Source: Phenylobacterium sp. (GTDB taxonomy: Bacteria; Pseudomonadota; Alphaproteobacteria; Caulobacterales; Caulobacteraceae). Taken from it: DNA of 44,105 nt. Below the pieces are notes generated by a model. It saw only the letters and a list, made by a program, of their open reading frames with translations, did no database searches and was not told the origin of the DNA. The position numbers were made by a program, and so were the translations under genes. Below, one piece after another: positions 1-7,598 of this stretch. Positions within the stretch are counted from its first letter, which is position 1. Each line of letters starts with the position of its first letter. The stretch covers positions 1 through 44,105 of the forward strand of contig NZ_JAEUMO010000065.1 of the NCBI RefSeq assembly GCF_016793285.1, written 5' to 3'.

Positions 1-57
1 CCGCGCGAGCGCCCCGCGGCGAAGCCGGCGAACGGTGTCTGGAAGGCCGGCGCGGCG

Positions 58-131
58 TGGCTGGGGAACTAGGACTCGAACCTAGAATGACGGTACCAAA
101 AACCGCAGTGTTACCATTACACCATTCCCCA
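58..131 (-). tRNA. tRNA-Gln (anticodon TTG)
   Basis: Read on the minus strand, the 5' heptamer TGGGGAA pairs with TTCCCCA, followed by discriminator G and an encoded CCA. The anticodon stem GCGGT/ACCGT encloses the loop TTTTGGT, which gives anticodon TTG for glutamine. The T arm contains GGTTCGAGTCC. Total length is 74 nt including CCA. Confidence 0.95.
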
Positions 132-274
132 GCAGGAACGGCCGCCGCAGGGCCGGAGCCCGCGGGAGCGGGGGAAATAGCGTACCGGACCCGACGATGC
201 AACGCCCCTGAACAAGCGACCTTTTCGCCCGCTTGCGAGCCTGCGAACCCTCCTCTATAAGCGCGCCTCCAAGT

Positions 275-351
275 CGGAGTGTGGCTCAGTCTGGTAGAGC
301 ACTGCGTTCGGGACGCAGGGGTCGCAGGTTCAAATCCTGCCACTCCGACCA
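275..351 (+). tRNA. tRNA-Pro (anticodon CGG)
   Basis: The acceptor strands CGGAGTG and CACTCCG pair, followed by discriminator A and an encoded CCA. C1-G72 and A73 are the usual identity elements of bacterial tRNA-Pro. The anticodon stem CTGCG/CGCAG encloses the loop TTCGGGA, giving anticodon CGG. The T arm contains GGTTCAAATCC. tRNA genes like this are common island insertion points, but I see no second copy of its 3' end in the window. Confidence 0.95.
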
Positions 352-377
352 TCTACTCCCCCCGCTAACTGGGGGAG

Positions 378-414
378 ATACCCTTCCCGCTAATACCCGC
401 GAGAAGTCCGCCCC
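378..414 (+). repeat. Imperfect direct repeat, left copy
   Basis: This 37-bp stretch aligns without gaps to 4601-4637 with about 29 of 37 identical bases. The conserved core is CCCTTCCCGC[T/C]AATACCC. It begins 26 bp after tRNA-Pro. Together the copies bracket the phage-like, HNH and toxin genes. They could be diverged attachment ends or copies of a small dispersed repeat. The rest of 352-536 holds no gene I can support. Confidence 0.5.
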
Positions 415-536
415 TTAGGCGGATACGGCTGCGCGCGTGTGGCTCTCTGAGCCGCCCGAAGCCGCGCTTTCGCGCTCGATCTCTAAGGTCGTGAAGAGAG
501 CCCGCTGCGCCGCCCACTCGGACGGCTTCGTCAACC

Positions 537-1148
537 CTACGGCCGATCGCCGCGAGCCATGCGGATCATCCAGTTCTGCGACACCAAAGCGGTGCTGAGA
601 GCCTGCATCGCGGCCTTGAGATGGAAAAGGTCGATGTGGATTTCGTCCTCGATCGGCGAGCCGTCTCGCGTTCGTGGCGTTCGATAGTCGCCGTAGCGGA
701 AAGCCTCCGATCTAGGATCAACGGTGGCAAGCTCTTCGCAACGCTTCACAACCCAAGGCGGGACGATAGTGCCGGCCACCCGCTTGTGGTGAGCATAGCT
801 CTTGGCCAGATCCCCGAGGTGATGGATCGCCTTTCGAGCGCGAACCTTCACCGGCAATCCCGCCTTCAGCAGAAGCTCGAAGGAATGCCGGTAGAGGAAC
901 AGGGCTGCGTTCGCGACTTCGTAGTCGCCCACGCGGCCATCGATAATCGCGTCCACCAAGGCGTTGGCCGCTGCGAAGTACTGCTCCGCAAGCGCGCCAT
1001 CTCGCTCGGTCCGCGAGACCGGCGTCGCGAAGCCTCCGATCACAAACCCCAGCGGCCCGCTCCACGGATTCGGCCTCTCGTGCTCCGGGCCCAATGGCTC
1101 GAATAGCGGCCGGCTGATTGCCTCTTCTATGGGGACGCTGCGAGTCAT
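537..1148 (-). CDS. Uncharacterised protein, possible HEPN-like helical fold
   Basis: This is a 203-aa protein of unknown function. I start it at the ATG at 1148; the frame stays open to a GTG at 1202, but that would overlap a palindrome and adds a low-complexity arginine-rich leader. The middle has a helix with YRHSFELLLKAG followed by RKAIHHLGDL. Uncharacterised families with the layout RHxLELxLK...HxLxxL are common and some resemble HEPN domains; RKAIHH also fits the loose Rx4H HEPN pattern. That is weak evidence, so no nuclease function is assigned. There is no signal peptide or membrane segment. It is divergent from the phage-like gene at 1282 and isolated from other minus-strand genes. 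It could be cargo of the accessory patch. Confidence 0.6.
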   Translation of the reverse strand: MTRSVPIEEAISRPLFEPLGPEHERPNPWSGPLGFVIGGFATPVSRTERDGALAEQYFAAANALVDAIIDGRVGDYEVANAALFLYRHSFELLLKAGLPVKVRARKAIHHLGDLAKSYAHHKRVAGTIVPPWVVKRCEELATVDPRSEAFRYGDYRTPRTRDGSPIEDEIHIDLFHLKAAMQALSTALVSQNWMIRMARGDRP

Positions 1149-1188
1149 TATGAGGCGAAGGTAGTCGGCAAAACGTCGGCTCTCCACC

Positions 1189-1202
1189 GTGTGCCGGCAC
1201 AC
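1189..1202. promoter_or_regulatory. 14-bp perfect palindrome between divergent genes
   Basis: GTGTGCCGGCACAC is a perfect 14-bp inverted repeat in the intergenic space between the divergent genes starting at 1148 (minus) and 1282 (plus). Its placement suits an operator for a DNA-binding dimer, but nothing links it to a particular regulator, and GC-rich genomes produce such palindromes by chance. Confidence 0.3.
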
Positions 1203-1281
1203 CCCGTCGGAACAGCGTACTAAGGCCCTAACTTGGGACTCGCGCTACCGTCTGATAAGGGCGCGACTCGAGAGAAGCCGA

Positions 1282-1599
1282 GTGGACAACGAACAGTCGT
1301 CTCTGCAGCGGATTATCACGGGCGAACGCCTGTTAGCGATCGTGCGATGCCTCTGGAAGGCGCCCGATCATTGCGCCAACGAGGAGGTGATATCCGCCTA
1401 CCTTCGCCGCCTTGCCCTCTATGGGTGGTGGAGTACGACGCGCACGGCCCTGGACCATCTGGAGCGTCTACATGCTCTGACGATCACGATGCACCAAACC
1501 CTGATGATCGCCGAACTAACGCGGCGTGGCGCAGACGCCGCTGAGGGCCACGTCGAACTGGACGGCGTACCAAAGCCCGGCCCGGAGTGCGCCTACTAG
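1282..1599 (+). CDS. Small phage protein of the VpaChn25_0724 type
   Basis: This 105-aa protein matches from memory the pattern of the VpaChn25_0724 phage family found in Mu-like prophages. It has an N-terminal LQRIITGERLLAIVRCL helix, then APDHCANEEVI, a short winged-helix-like middle, and the hallmark ending LTRRGADAAEGHVELDGVPKP. The family is thought to be DNA-binding and is about 100 aa long. The GTG at 1282 is chosen because it gives family length and is preceded by a GAGAGAAG ribosome site; the frame extends upstream to 1189 without a credible leader. No other Mu-type genes (transposase, head, tail) are nearby, so this is either a lone phage relic or captured cargo. Confidence 0.65.
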   Translation: MDNEQSSLQRIITGERLLAIVRCLWKAPDHCANEEVISAYLRRLALYGWWSTTRTALDHLERLHALTITMHQTLMIAELTRRGADAAEGHVELDGVPKPGPECAY

Positions 1600-1716
1600 G
1601 CTCCCCCCTGCCACCCCTTGTCCTCGACCTCCCGCGCTACAGGCGGAAGTTGACGTCCTTTCTGCAGCGAGCACCCCAAGCAAGGTTGCGGATAGCCTCG
1701 AAGCGGATGTTGCTAA

Positions 1717-1745
1717 AGTCACCTCGAGTCACCGCTTGAGTCACC
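1717..1745 (+). repeat. Three iterated AGTCACC heptamers
   Basis: AGTCACC occurs at 1717-1723, 1727-1733 and 1739-1745, giving spacings of 10 and 12 bp (about one helical turn). It lies in the gap 1600-1776 between the phage-like gene and the 3' end of the HNH gene. The function is unknown. The phasing could suit cooperative binding of a protein on one face of the DNA. I see nothing else in this gap. Confidence 0.35.
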
Positions 1746-1776
1746 GGTGGAAATTGAGCAGCACACCGCCTGCCTC

Positions 1777-2697
1777 CTAAGCCGCCAAGAACCGCTCGCG
1801 ATGCCGCTCCACATAAGCCGGATGGGGCCACAAGGCCGAGTTCGCGGGCAGCTGGATTCGATCCAACTGCTTCTCAAACAACACCCGCAGCTCCGCCGGC
1901 ACCTTGTTGTGCGAGACGAGCAGCCGGTAGTCGTCGGTCAGTGAGATCAGGTGACGATCGAACAGCCAGTGGATCGTGCCCGAGAGCGCGATACCGTTTT
2001 GGACCACATCCGGACCGCCCTCGCCAACGCCCCAGATGTGCGCCGCCTGTACCTCTGAGCGCCCGCCGCCATTGATGATCCGCAGACCGGTGACGGCGCA
2101 GCGGTCCTCATAGGCTTCACAGACCTGGCGGCGGAAGTTCGCGTCGCGGATCTTGCGATTGACCAGCATCTGCTCGACGCGCCGGACCTGATCCAGGCCT
2201 GGCGCCGAGGCATAATCAAAGGGCGCGGCCGCCTCTTCGACGCCCACCAGATCCAGCCGCCGAGCGTTCTGCGGGGCCAGCGTCTCCTGCAGCCCCGCTG
2301 AGACGATGGCCGCGAAATCCGCATCCGAGATTGGTCGCATGGACTTGTTCTGCAGCGAGGCGCCCACCCGGCTCGGATCGGCGACGGCGCGCAGCGGCGT
2401 CTCCCAATAACCCTGCCCAAGGCCCGCAAACGGCACCGGGCGATCGAACGGCAGATATTCGCCCACGACGGCGTAGGCGTGGTTGGCGCGGAGCGGATCG
2501 GCCTCGACCCGCAGCACCCTGGCCACGGCGATGTAGGCGCGCCGGCCGCCGTTGCGCTGCGGTTCGCGATAGACGATCCAGTCGCCCACCGCGCCTTCCG
2601 CCGCCGCCAGGTAATTGCTCTGGGTCGGGAAGTGGTAGCGCTGGACGATCTCGTCGTCGTAGCCGGAGTTGGGCTTGGTGTCGAAGACCGCCTTCAC
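1777..2697 (-). CDS. HNH endonuclease (HNH_2-like)
   Basis: This 306-aa protein has a C-terminal HNH nuclease domain at about residues 190-255. The pattern is CEAYEDRCAVTG, then QAAHI (His220), NGIALS (Asn235) and IHWLFD (His243), all typical of the HNH_2 group of stand-alone restriction-type endonucleases. The N-terminal 150 residues start with FDTKPNSGYDD and contain a compact beta-rich domain often fused to these nucleases, possibly a target-recognition part. The start is GTG at 2697 with no strong ribosome site. There is no methyltransferase beside it, so if it restricts DNA it would do so without a modification partner here. It could be a defence nuclease or an island-borne selfish enzyme. 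The upstream gap 2698-2832 shows nothing recognisable. Confidence 0.8.
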   Translation of the reverse strand: MKAVFDTKPNSGYDDEIVQRYHFPTQSNYLAAAEGAVGDWIVYREPQRNGGRRAYIAVARVLRVEADPLRANHAYAVVGEYLPFDRPVPFAGLGQGYWETPLRAVADPSRVGASLQNKSMRPISDADFAAIVSAGLQETLAPQNARRLDLVGVEEAAAPFDYASAPGLDQVRRVEQMLVNRKIRDANFRRQVCEAYEDRCAVTGLRIINGGGRSEVQAAHIWGVGEGGPDVVQNGIALSGTIHWLFDRHLISLTDDYRLLVSHNKVPAELRVLFEKQLDRIQLPANSALWPHPAYVERHRERFLAA

Positions 2698-2832
2698 GGG
2701 TGCAGTGGAGCTTTAGCCGGCGGGCCGGTCAATGCCCTCACGCGCGCGACCCCGCTGTCACCCGATTTCGCATAACGCTACATAGTGGAAGAACCTGGAG
2801 CAGCCTTGGCGGCGACCCGATCAGAGCAAGTC

Positions 2833-3255
2833 TCAGGGATCGAAAGGCCCTGAAGCGCCCGCCACATCGCGATCCCGCCCGCCCTTGGGAAACCAGCGAA
2901 TACGGCTGAAGCGGTCGTCCGCTTCCAGGATGCCCTGAAGGTCCGACAGGAAGGACCGGAACAGCTCCGCGTCCGGCCAGAGGAAGAAGGTCATGTTCTG
3001 GGCGATCAGGTAGTTCTCGTCAGTGTCGCCCAGACTGATCTGCAGCCACAGGCGTTTGCGGCCGCGCCAGATATCGAGCTCCCAGCCCACATGTTGTGCG
3101 TCTACAGGGTCGGAGACACGGTATCCCTTCTCCTCCAGCGCATGCTTCAGCGCGTCAGCCACATTGCGGCCCGGCCACTGCACGAAGTCACCCTCGTCCT
3201 CGACGGAGTCGTCGGGAAAGGCGGAGCTGAACCTGATTTCCGGCCGCATCGTCAC
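2833..3255 (-). CDS. Putative immunity protein for the adjacent toxin-like protein
   Basis: This is a 140-aa acidic cytosolic protein with no family I can name. Its frame begins at a GTG whose bases overlap the stop of the upstream toxin-like gene (GTGA, 3252-3255); a second start, ATG at 3249, lies directly after that stop. Such overlap means translational coupling. A small acidic protein encoded directly after a large repeat-free C-terminal toxin candidate is the standard layout of toxin-immunity pairs. Visible features are WELDIWRGRKRLWLQISLGD and a WP-containing C-terminal half. The role is inferred from context only; it could equally be a chaperone or adaptor. Confidence 0.55.
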   Translation of the reverse strand: MTMRPEIRFSSAFPDDSVEDEGDFVQWPGRNVADALKHALEEKGYRVSDPVDAQHVGWELDIWRGRKRLWLQISLGDTDENYLIAQNMTFFLWPDAELFRSFLSDLQGILEADDRFSRIRWFPKGGRDRDVAGASGPFDP

Positions 3256-4412
3256 CAGTCACTCTCCTCTTCCGGCGAGTAAAGGGCGCCGCCGGCGCCT
3301 GCACCCAGGCCGCCGACGCGCGCCTTCAGGGGCGGCGGAGCACCGTGCCAGAGACGGCCTAGCTGATCGTATCTCTCAAGGTCAATTTTTCCGCCCTGCC
3401 AGACTCCGCCACCGACCTCCCGGGGCAGCCTCGCCACGTTGAACCTGGGGTCGACCTGATAATGCAGCTCGTACATATCCCCACGGCTGATGCCGGGGGG
3501 AGCCAGCCGGTTGAAGGGGCCGTCCATATAGCTCTTCGGCAACGGACCTCCGCCAAGTATCTCCGGCAACCTGGCGCGCCTCGGGACATAGTGACTGCCC
3601 ATACCGGATGCCGGATAGGGTTCGGCGAGGTAGGCGGCTGCCTTCGGCCCGAAGCCCTGCGCCAGATATTTGGCGTCGTTGCCGATACTTGCGACGCGCG
3701 ACAGACCCTTCACAGCCTTTGCGGCGGGTCCGCCCATGACCAGCGAGCCGACGTCGAAGGCGAGTTCGCCCTGGTTCTGGCCGATGTCGAAGTTGCGACG
3801 AAGCTCGCCTTCCAAGGTGGGCGCGACCGGGGTTGCAGATGGATCCAGTTCACGACGCCATTGCCCTGCAGCATTGGTCACATCCGTCACAACGCCTTGC
3901 GGATCGGCAACGCCCTTTCGCACATAGTCAACGCCCATGCGGCCCGTATTCACCACACCTCTGCCGAGCTGCTCTACAGCCGACTGGCCTGGAGCGCTCT
4001 TCAGACGGTCGAGGGGATCGACGAGCCGACCCAGAAATGTGGCGCCGTCGACCAGCCCTTCGACGGCGTGAACTCCACCCCTGACAACGCCAGCGACATT
4101 CCCCGCGGTTCGGGCGGTGTCGATAGCCACCGACCGTGCGACCGGATTCTGAGCCACTCCACGCAGCGCCGCGCGCGCCCGCGCTTTGGCCCCCTCCGCC
4201 TTGCGGGAAACCGCCCTGACAGCGCGGTCTTCGGCATCCTGCAGAAGCTGGGCCCCGTGGCGCATGACATCGCCCGGCGAACCCAGCTTCAGATCCTCCC
4301 CAAGCCTGATCGATTTTCTGTAGGCCTCGTGTGCGGCGGCTTCAGCCTCTCGGCCGAAGCGAGCGACCTTGCGGTTCTGACGATCCATGAATTCCGAGAT
4401 GCTTTCGCGCAT
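3252..4412 (-). CDS. Putative SOS-regulated polymorphic-toxin-like protein
   Basis: This 386-aa protein has three visible parts. Residues 1-90 are charged and helical (probable coiled coil). Residues 90-265 are glycine/alanine-rich with VAGVVRGGVHAVEGLVDG and VGSLVMGGPAAKAVKGL, the kind of low-complexity linker found before toxin domains. Residues about 270-370 form a compact C-terminal domain beginning SHYVPRRARLPE and containing FNRLAPPGISRGDMYELHY, VDPRFNVARLP and RLWHGAPPPLKARVGG. This architecture, with a variable compact C-terminus and an immunity-like gene overlapping the stop, fits a polymorphic toxin or bacteriocin. No PAAR, VgrG, RHS or signal peptide is present, so the delivery route is unclear; SOS-triggered release is suggested by the LexA box upstream. 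The toxin chemistry is not identified. Confidence 0.55.
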   Translation of the reverse strand: MRESISEFMDRQNRKVARFGREAEAAAHEAYRKSIRLGEDLKLGSPGDVMRHGAQLLQDAEDRAVRAVSRKAEGAKARARAALRGVAQNPVARSVAIDTARTAGNVAGVVRGGVHAVEGLVDGATFLGRLVDPLDRLKSAPGQSAVEQLGRGVVNTGRMGVDYVRKGVADPQGVVTDVTNAAGQWRRELDPSATPVAPTLEGELRRNFDIGQNQGELAFDVGSLVMGGPAAKAVKGLSRVASIGNDAKYLAQGFGPKAAAYLAEPYPASGMGSHYVPRRARLPEILGGGPLPKSYMDGPFNRLAPPGISRGDMYELHYQVDPRFNVARLPREVGGGVWQGGKIDLERYDQLGRLWHGAPPPLKARVGGLGAGAGGALYSPEEESDW

Positions 4413-4496
4413 GCCTCATCGCCGGCCGAGAGGCCGCCTTTCCTGACTTTTGACGGAATGCTGGAACGCGGCCGACATCGCGCCCAGCGAAGTGCG

Positions 4497-4540
4497 ATAT
4501 TGCCAGCTCACACGCGAGTTGTAAAGAACAAACAGAGAAC
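4497..4540 (-). promoter_or_regulatory. SOS (LexA) box and promoter for the toxin-like gene
   Basis: On the minus strand, GTTC-TCTGTTT-GTTC at 4526-4540 matches exactly the alphaproteobacterial LexA box GTTC-N7-GTTC. It is followed without a gap by a -35 TTTACA (4520-4525), a 17-bp spacer and a -10 CAATAT (4497-4502). Transcription would start near 4490 and run into the toxin-like gene at 4412 with a leader of about 80 nt. LexA bound here would block the promoter, so DNA damage should induce the pair. The remainder of the gap 4413-4728 holds the right copy of the 37-bp repeat and no gene. Confidence 0.75.
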
Positions 4541-4600
4541 ACTTTTCATTGTTTGCCGAGACCGATGGCCTCGTCGCTGCGCCCACGCTGACCCAGCGGA

Positions 4601-4637
4601 ATCCCCTTCCCGCCAATACCCAAGAAATGTTCGCGCC
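4601..4637 (+). repeat. Imperfect direct repeat, right copy
   Basis: This is the counterpart of 378-414, about 78% identical over 37 bp in the same orientation. The core CCCTTCCCGCCAATACCC differs from the left copy's core at one base. It lies between the SOS promoter and the SWIM-domain gene, so the pair encloses 4.2 kb of accessory genes. Confidence 0.5.
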
Positions 4638-4728
4638 ACGGCGGAGAAGAGCCTGCGCGGGAGCCACCCCCACGACGTCGTGGACGGCTCTGCTGGCCTC
4701 TCAGACCAGCCTGTGGAACGCTTCCAGG

Positions 4729-6468
4729 ATGAGTCGCCAGAGCGCCCGGCTCGGCCGGTATGATCTCACCGCCGTGAAGGACCAGGCGGGCCCGAAGGTC
4801 TTCGATCGCGGCTCGGCCTACCACCGTGAAGGGCGGGTCGAGATCATCGTCCTCGAACCACAGCGTGTTCTGGCGAAGGTCGAGGGAACCGAGGCGTACC
4901 GCGTCGAACTCGTGGGCCGCGGCCGGCTCGCAGGCCACTGCGAATGTCCGGCGTTCGACGACTGGGGTGTCTGCAAGCATATGGTCGCGACGGCGCTGTG
5001 CGTGAACGCCGCCGACGCACAGGGCTCCGCGGACGGCCCGGACCGAATGTCCCGCATACGGGCGCACCTGATCGCGCAGGGCGCCGAGGCCCTGGCCGGA
5101 CGGATCCTGGCCTGGGCGGAGCGCGATCTCGACCTGCTGGAGGACCTCGACGTCGAGGCCGGCGCGTCGAGCACCGACGGCGAGGCGCTCTATGCGCTGC
5201 ACCGGAAGCGCTTGATGGCGGCCACCCGGACCGGCGGATACGTCCAGTACGGCGAGGCCGGCGGCTGGGCTACGGGCGTCGGCGAAGCCCTCTCGCGGAT
5301 CGACCGGCTCACGGGTGCGCAACCTGAGATCGCTCGCCGGCTGGCGGACTTCGCCTGGGAGCGCGTCGAGGACGCCCTGGCGAGCATCGACGACTCGAAC
5401 GGCGAAGGCGGCGAGTTGCTCGCCCGGATCCGGGAGATCCACCTGGCCGCCTGCCGCGCCGGACGGGCGGACCCCCTCGCCCTCGCCGGCGACCTGTTCG
5501 ACAAGGAGATGGAGTCACAATGGGACGCGTTCGACGATGCGGCCCAGAGCTACGCCGACGTGCTGGGCGAGGTCGGCGTCGCCGAGTTCCGGCGGCTGGC
5601 GGAAGACGCCTGGGCGAAGCTCCCGCCTCTCAGGCGGCACGGAGGCGGTCCCGACCCCGCCTCCTCGGCGCGCTACCGGCTGAAGGCCATGCTGGATGGT
5701 TTCGCCGCGCGTGACGACGACCTGGAGAAGCGCATCGCCCTGCGCCGCAACACCCTGGATTCGGCCTTCGATTATGTCGACATGGCGCAGGTCTGCCTCG
5801 CGCATGGCCGCGCCGATCTCGCGCTGTCGTGGGCCAAGGAGGGCCTTTGGGTGTGCGAAGGCCGGCCCGACGCCCGGCTCACGACCCTGGCCGCCCGACT
5901 GCTGCGCGAAGCCGGGGAGGCGGCGCAGGCGGACGAAATGCTCTGGGCGGAGTTCCGGCGCGCTCCGACGCTCGAGCTCTTCCGGCACATCCGCAACACT
6001 GGGGACCTCTCCGCCACCGACCGCGCCGTCGAGATCCTGGAGACCCGGGTGGAGAGCGCCGCCGCTGAGGCCCCCTACGCGCGGGCGACGGCCGCGGACC
6101 TGAGGGTCCGCATCCTCACCGGGGAACGCAGATTCCTGGAAGCGTGGGCGGCCGTCGAGGGGCACGGCGCGGGGGAACAGGCGCTACGCGACCTCGCGCG
6201 GCGGAGCGAAGAGGACCTGCCCGACAACGCCCTCCGCGCCTACGAAGCGCTCGCACGGAGCGATGTCGCGCGCACCAGCCGCCATGGCTACGAGGCCGCC
6301 TGCGCGCTGCTCGACCGCATGGGGCAGATTCGCCTCCGCCTCGGACAGGCTGACCAGCACGCAGCGTTGCTCAAGGCGCTGGCCGCCGAACACAAGGCGA
6401 AACGCACCCTTGTCGGAATGCTGCGTGAGCGGCTCGGGCGGCCCGCTGTCGGACGGGAGACGACCTAG
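4729..6468 (+). CDS. SWIM zinc-finger family protein
   Basis: This 579-aa protein has the SWIM signature CxC-x8-CxH in an N-terminal domain: Cys71, Cys73, Cys82 and His84, within GHCECPAF and GVCKHMV. SWIM domains bind DNA or proteins and occur in Rad51-paralogue partners, MULE transposases and bacterial helicase neighbours. The rest, about 100-575, is helical and rich in alanine and arginine with TPR-like spacing (for example CLAHGRADLALSWAKEGL), suggesting a repeat scaffold. Start ATG 4729 is chosen because the SWIM domain follows at its normal distance; the frame is open back to 4549 but that leader looks non-coding. Stand-alone proteins of this sort are often annotated without a known role, so no process is assigned. 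Confidence 0.8.
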   Translation: MSRQSARLGRYDLTAVKDQAGPKVFDRGSAYHREGRVEIIVLEPQRVLAKVEGTEAYRVELVGRGRLAGHCECPAFDDWGVCKHMVATALCVNAADAQGSADGPDRMSRIRAHLIAQGAEALAGRILAWAERDLDLLEDLDVEAGASSTDGEALYALHRKRLMAATRTGGYVQYGEAGGWATGVGEALSRIDRLTGAQPEIARRLADFAWERVEDALASIDDSNGEGGELLARIREIHLAACRAGRADPLALAGDLFDKEMESQWDAFDDAAQSYADVLGEVGVAEFRRLAEDAWAKLPPLRRHGGGPDPASSARYRLKAMLDGFAARDDDLEKRIALRRNTLDSAFDYVDMAQVCLAHGRADLALSWAKEGLWVCEGRPDARLTTLAARLLREAGEAAQADEMLWAEFRRAPTLELFRHIRNTGDLSATDRAVEILETRVESAAAEAPYARATAADLRVRILTGERRFLEAWAAVEGHGAGEQALRDLARRSEEDLPDNALRAYEALARSDVARTSRHGYEAACALLDRMGQIRLRLGQADQHAALLKALAAEHKAKRTLVGMLRERLGRPAVGRETT

Positions 6469-6566
6469 GGCGCACGCGACGCCTGACCTCGTTGGGAGCC
6501 CCGACCGACGGTCGAGCTGGAGGATAGTCGTATCTCGCGGCCTGACGGCCCGAGCGGACGCCTCGT

Positions 6567-7598
6567 TCAGCGAAGCCGGTCCGTGAAGAACTTCGCGATC
6601 ACCGCGTAGGCCTCCCGCGCTTCGGGGACGCGCGAGTCATAGAAGAAGGCGTGGCGTCCGCCCTCCCAGACATGCAGGCGAGCGTCGACGCCGGAGGCTA
6701 CCAGGCGGCTGTGGAGGTTGACGGCGCTGCTCAGCGCGAAGTCGCGGGTCCCGACGATGACGAGCGTGGGCGGGAACCTGCGTAGAGTGGCTGCGTCGGC
6801 CGCCGGGAAGGCGCGCGGATCGCCGGCGGCGGCCGAGCGCATGTAGCCGAGGCGCGGACCGCCGGTCCCGCCGGACGCCGGCGCCTCGCCGTCGCCCAGC
6901 AGCATGCCCACGATGCGCGAGTCGCCGCCCATGCCGGGATCGCCGCCCGCGCAGAACACGCCCGCCGCCGCTGGAGCCGGCAGGCCCTCAGCCTGGAACC
7001 AGGCCAGCGACTGAGCCGTCAGCAGCCCTCCGGCGGAGCAGCCGTAGAGGCCGATCCGGGTCGCCGGGGTGGTCTTGAGCACCTCGCGGTAGACGGCGGC
7101 CACATCTTGGCTCGCCTCCGGGAACTGCGCCTTGGGCGCGAGGCGGTAGTCGATGCTGATCACCCGCAGGCCGGCGAGCGCCGCGATCGGGATCGACTCC
7201 AGGCCCCCGCACTCCACGAAGCAGCCGACGAACCCGCCGCCGTGGACGTTCAGCAGCACCGGCGCGTCGGGGGCTCCCTTGGGCGGCTCATAGATGCGCA
7301 CCGGGACGCCGCCGATGGTCGCGTCGCGGATCGTCACGGGGTAGGCCGCCTTCATCCGCTCCAGGCGCGGCCCGAACAGCGCGGCGTTGAACTCGGCGGT
7401 CGGGCGCCCGGACAGGCTGCGCTCGGTCAGGATGTGCTCGACGCGGGAGTCGTTGCCCTCGCGGCTCATCAGCGAGGACCCGGGAACGTCCATCGCCGGG
7501 ATGCTGGTGATTCCGGACGGGGTCACCGGCACGGGCGCCGCGGTGGCGACCGCCCCCGCGGCCCACGCCCACGCTGCGATCGACAGTGCGCACCTCAT
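6567..7598 (-). CDS. Secreted alpha/beta hydrolase (HSL/acetyl-esterase family)
   Basis: This 343-aa esterase-like protein belongs to alpha/beta hydrolase fold-3. A signal peptide (MRCALSIAAWAWAAGAVATAA) suggests the periplasm. It has the oxyanion motif HGGGF near residue 116, the nucleophile elbow GCSAG, the acid in GTRDFAL and the histidine in GGRHAFF near the end, so the triad is complete. The family hydrolyses short acyl esters, often on small carbohydrates or secondary metabolites. It is the last gene of the eight-gene operon; its ATG overlaps the stop of the symporter gene (ATGA, 7595-7598). In this context it probably removes an ester group from the imported or pre-imported substrate. 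The gap 6469-6566 to the convergent SWIM gene shows no clear terminator. Confidence 0.88.
   Translation of the reverse strand: MRCALSIAAWAWAAGAVATAAPVPVTPSGITSIPAMDVPGSSLMSREGNDSRVEHILTERSLSGRPTAEFNAALFGPRLERMKAAYPVTIRDATIGGVPVRIYEPPKGAPDAPVLLNVHGGGFVGCFVECGGLESIPIAALAGLRVISIDYRLAPKAQFPEASQDVAAVYREVLKTTPATRIGLYGCSAGGLLTAQSLAWFQAEGLPAPAAAGVFCAGGDPGMGGDSRIVGMLLGDGEAPASGGTGGPRLGYMRSAAAGDPRAFPAADAATLRRFPPTLVIVGTRDFALSSAVNLHSRLVASGVDARLHVWEGGRHAFFYDSRVPEAREAYAVIAKFFTDRLR

Noticed and set aside
275-351. tRNA-Pro 3' end as an attachment site
   Set aside because: I looked for a second copy of the tRNA 3' end in the next 6 kb and saw none, and there is no integrase gene in the window.
2700-2833. Restriction-modification system around the HNH nuclease
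   Set aside because: No methyltransferase or specificity gene is nearby, so only a stand-alone nuclease is supported.
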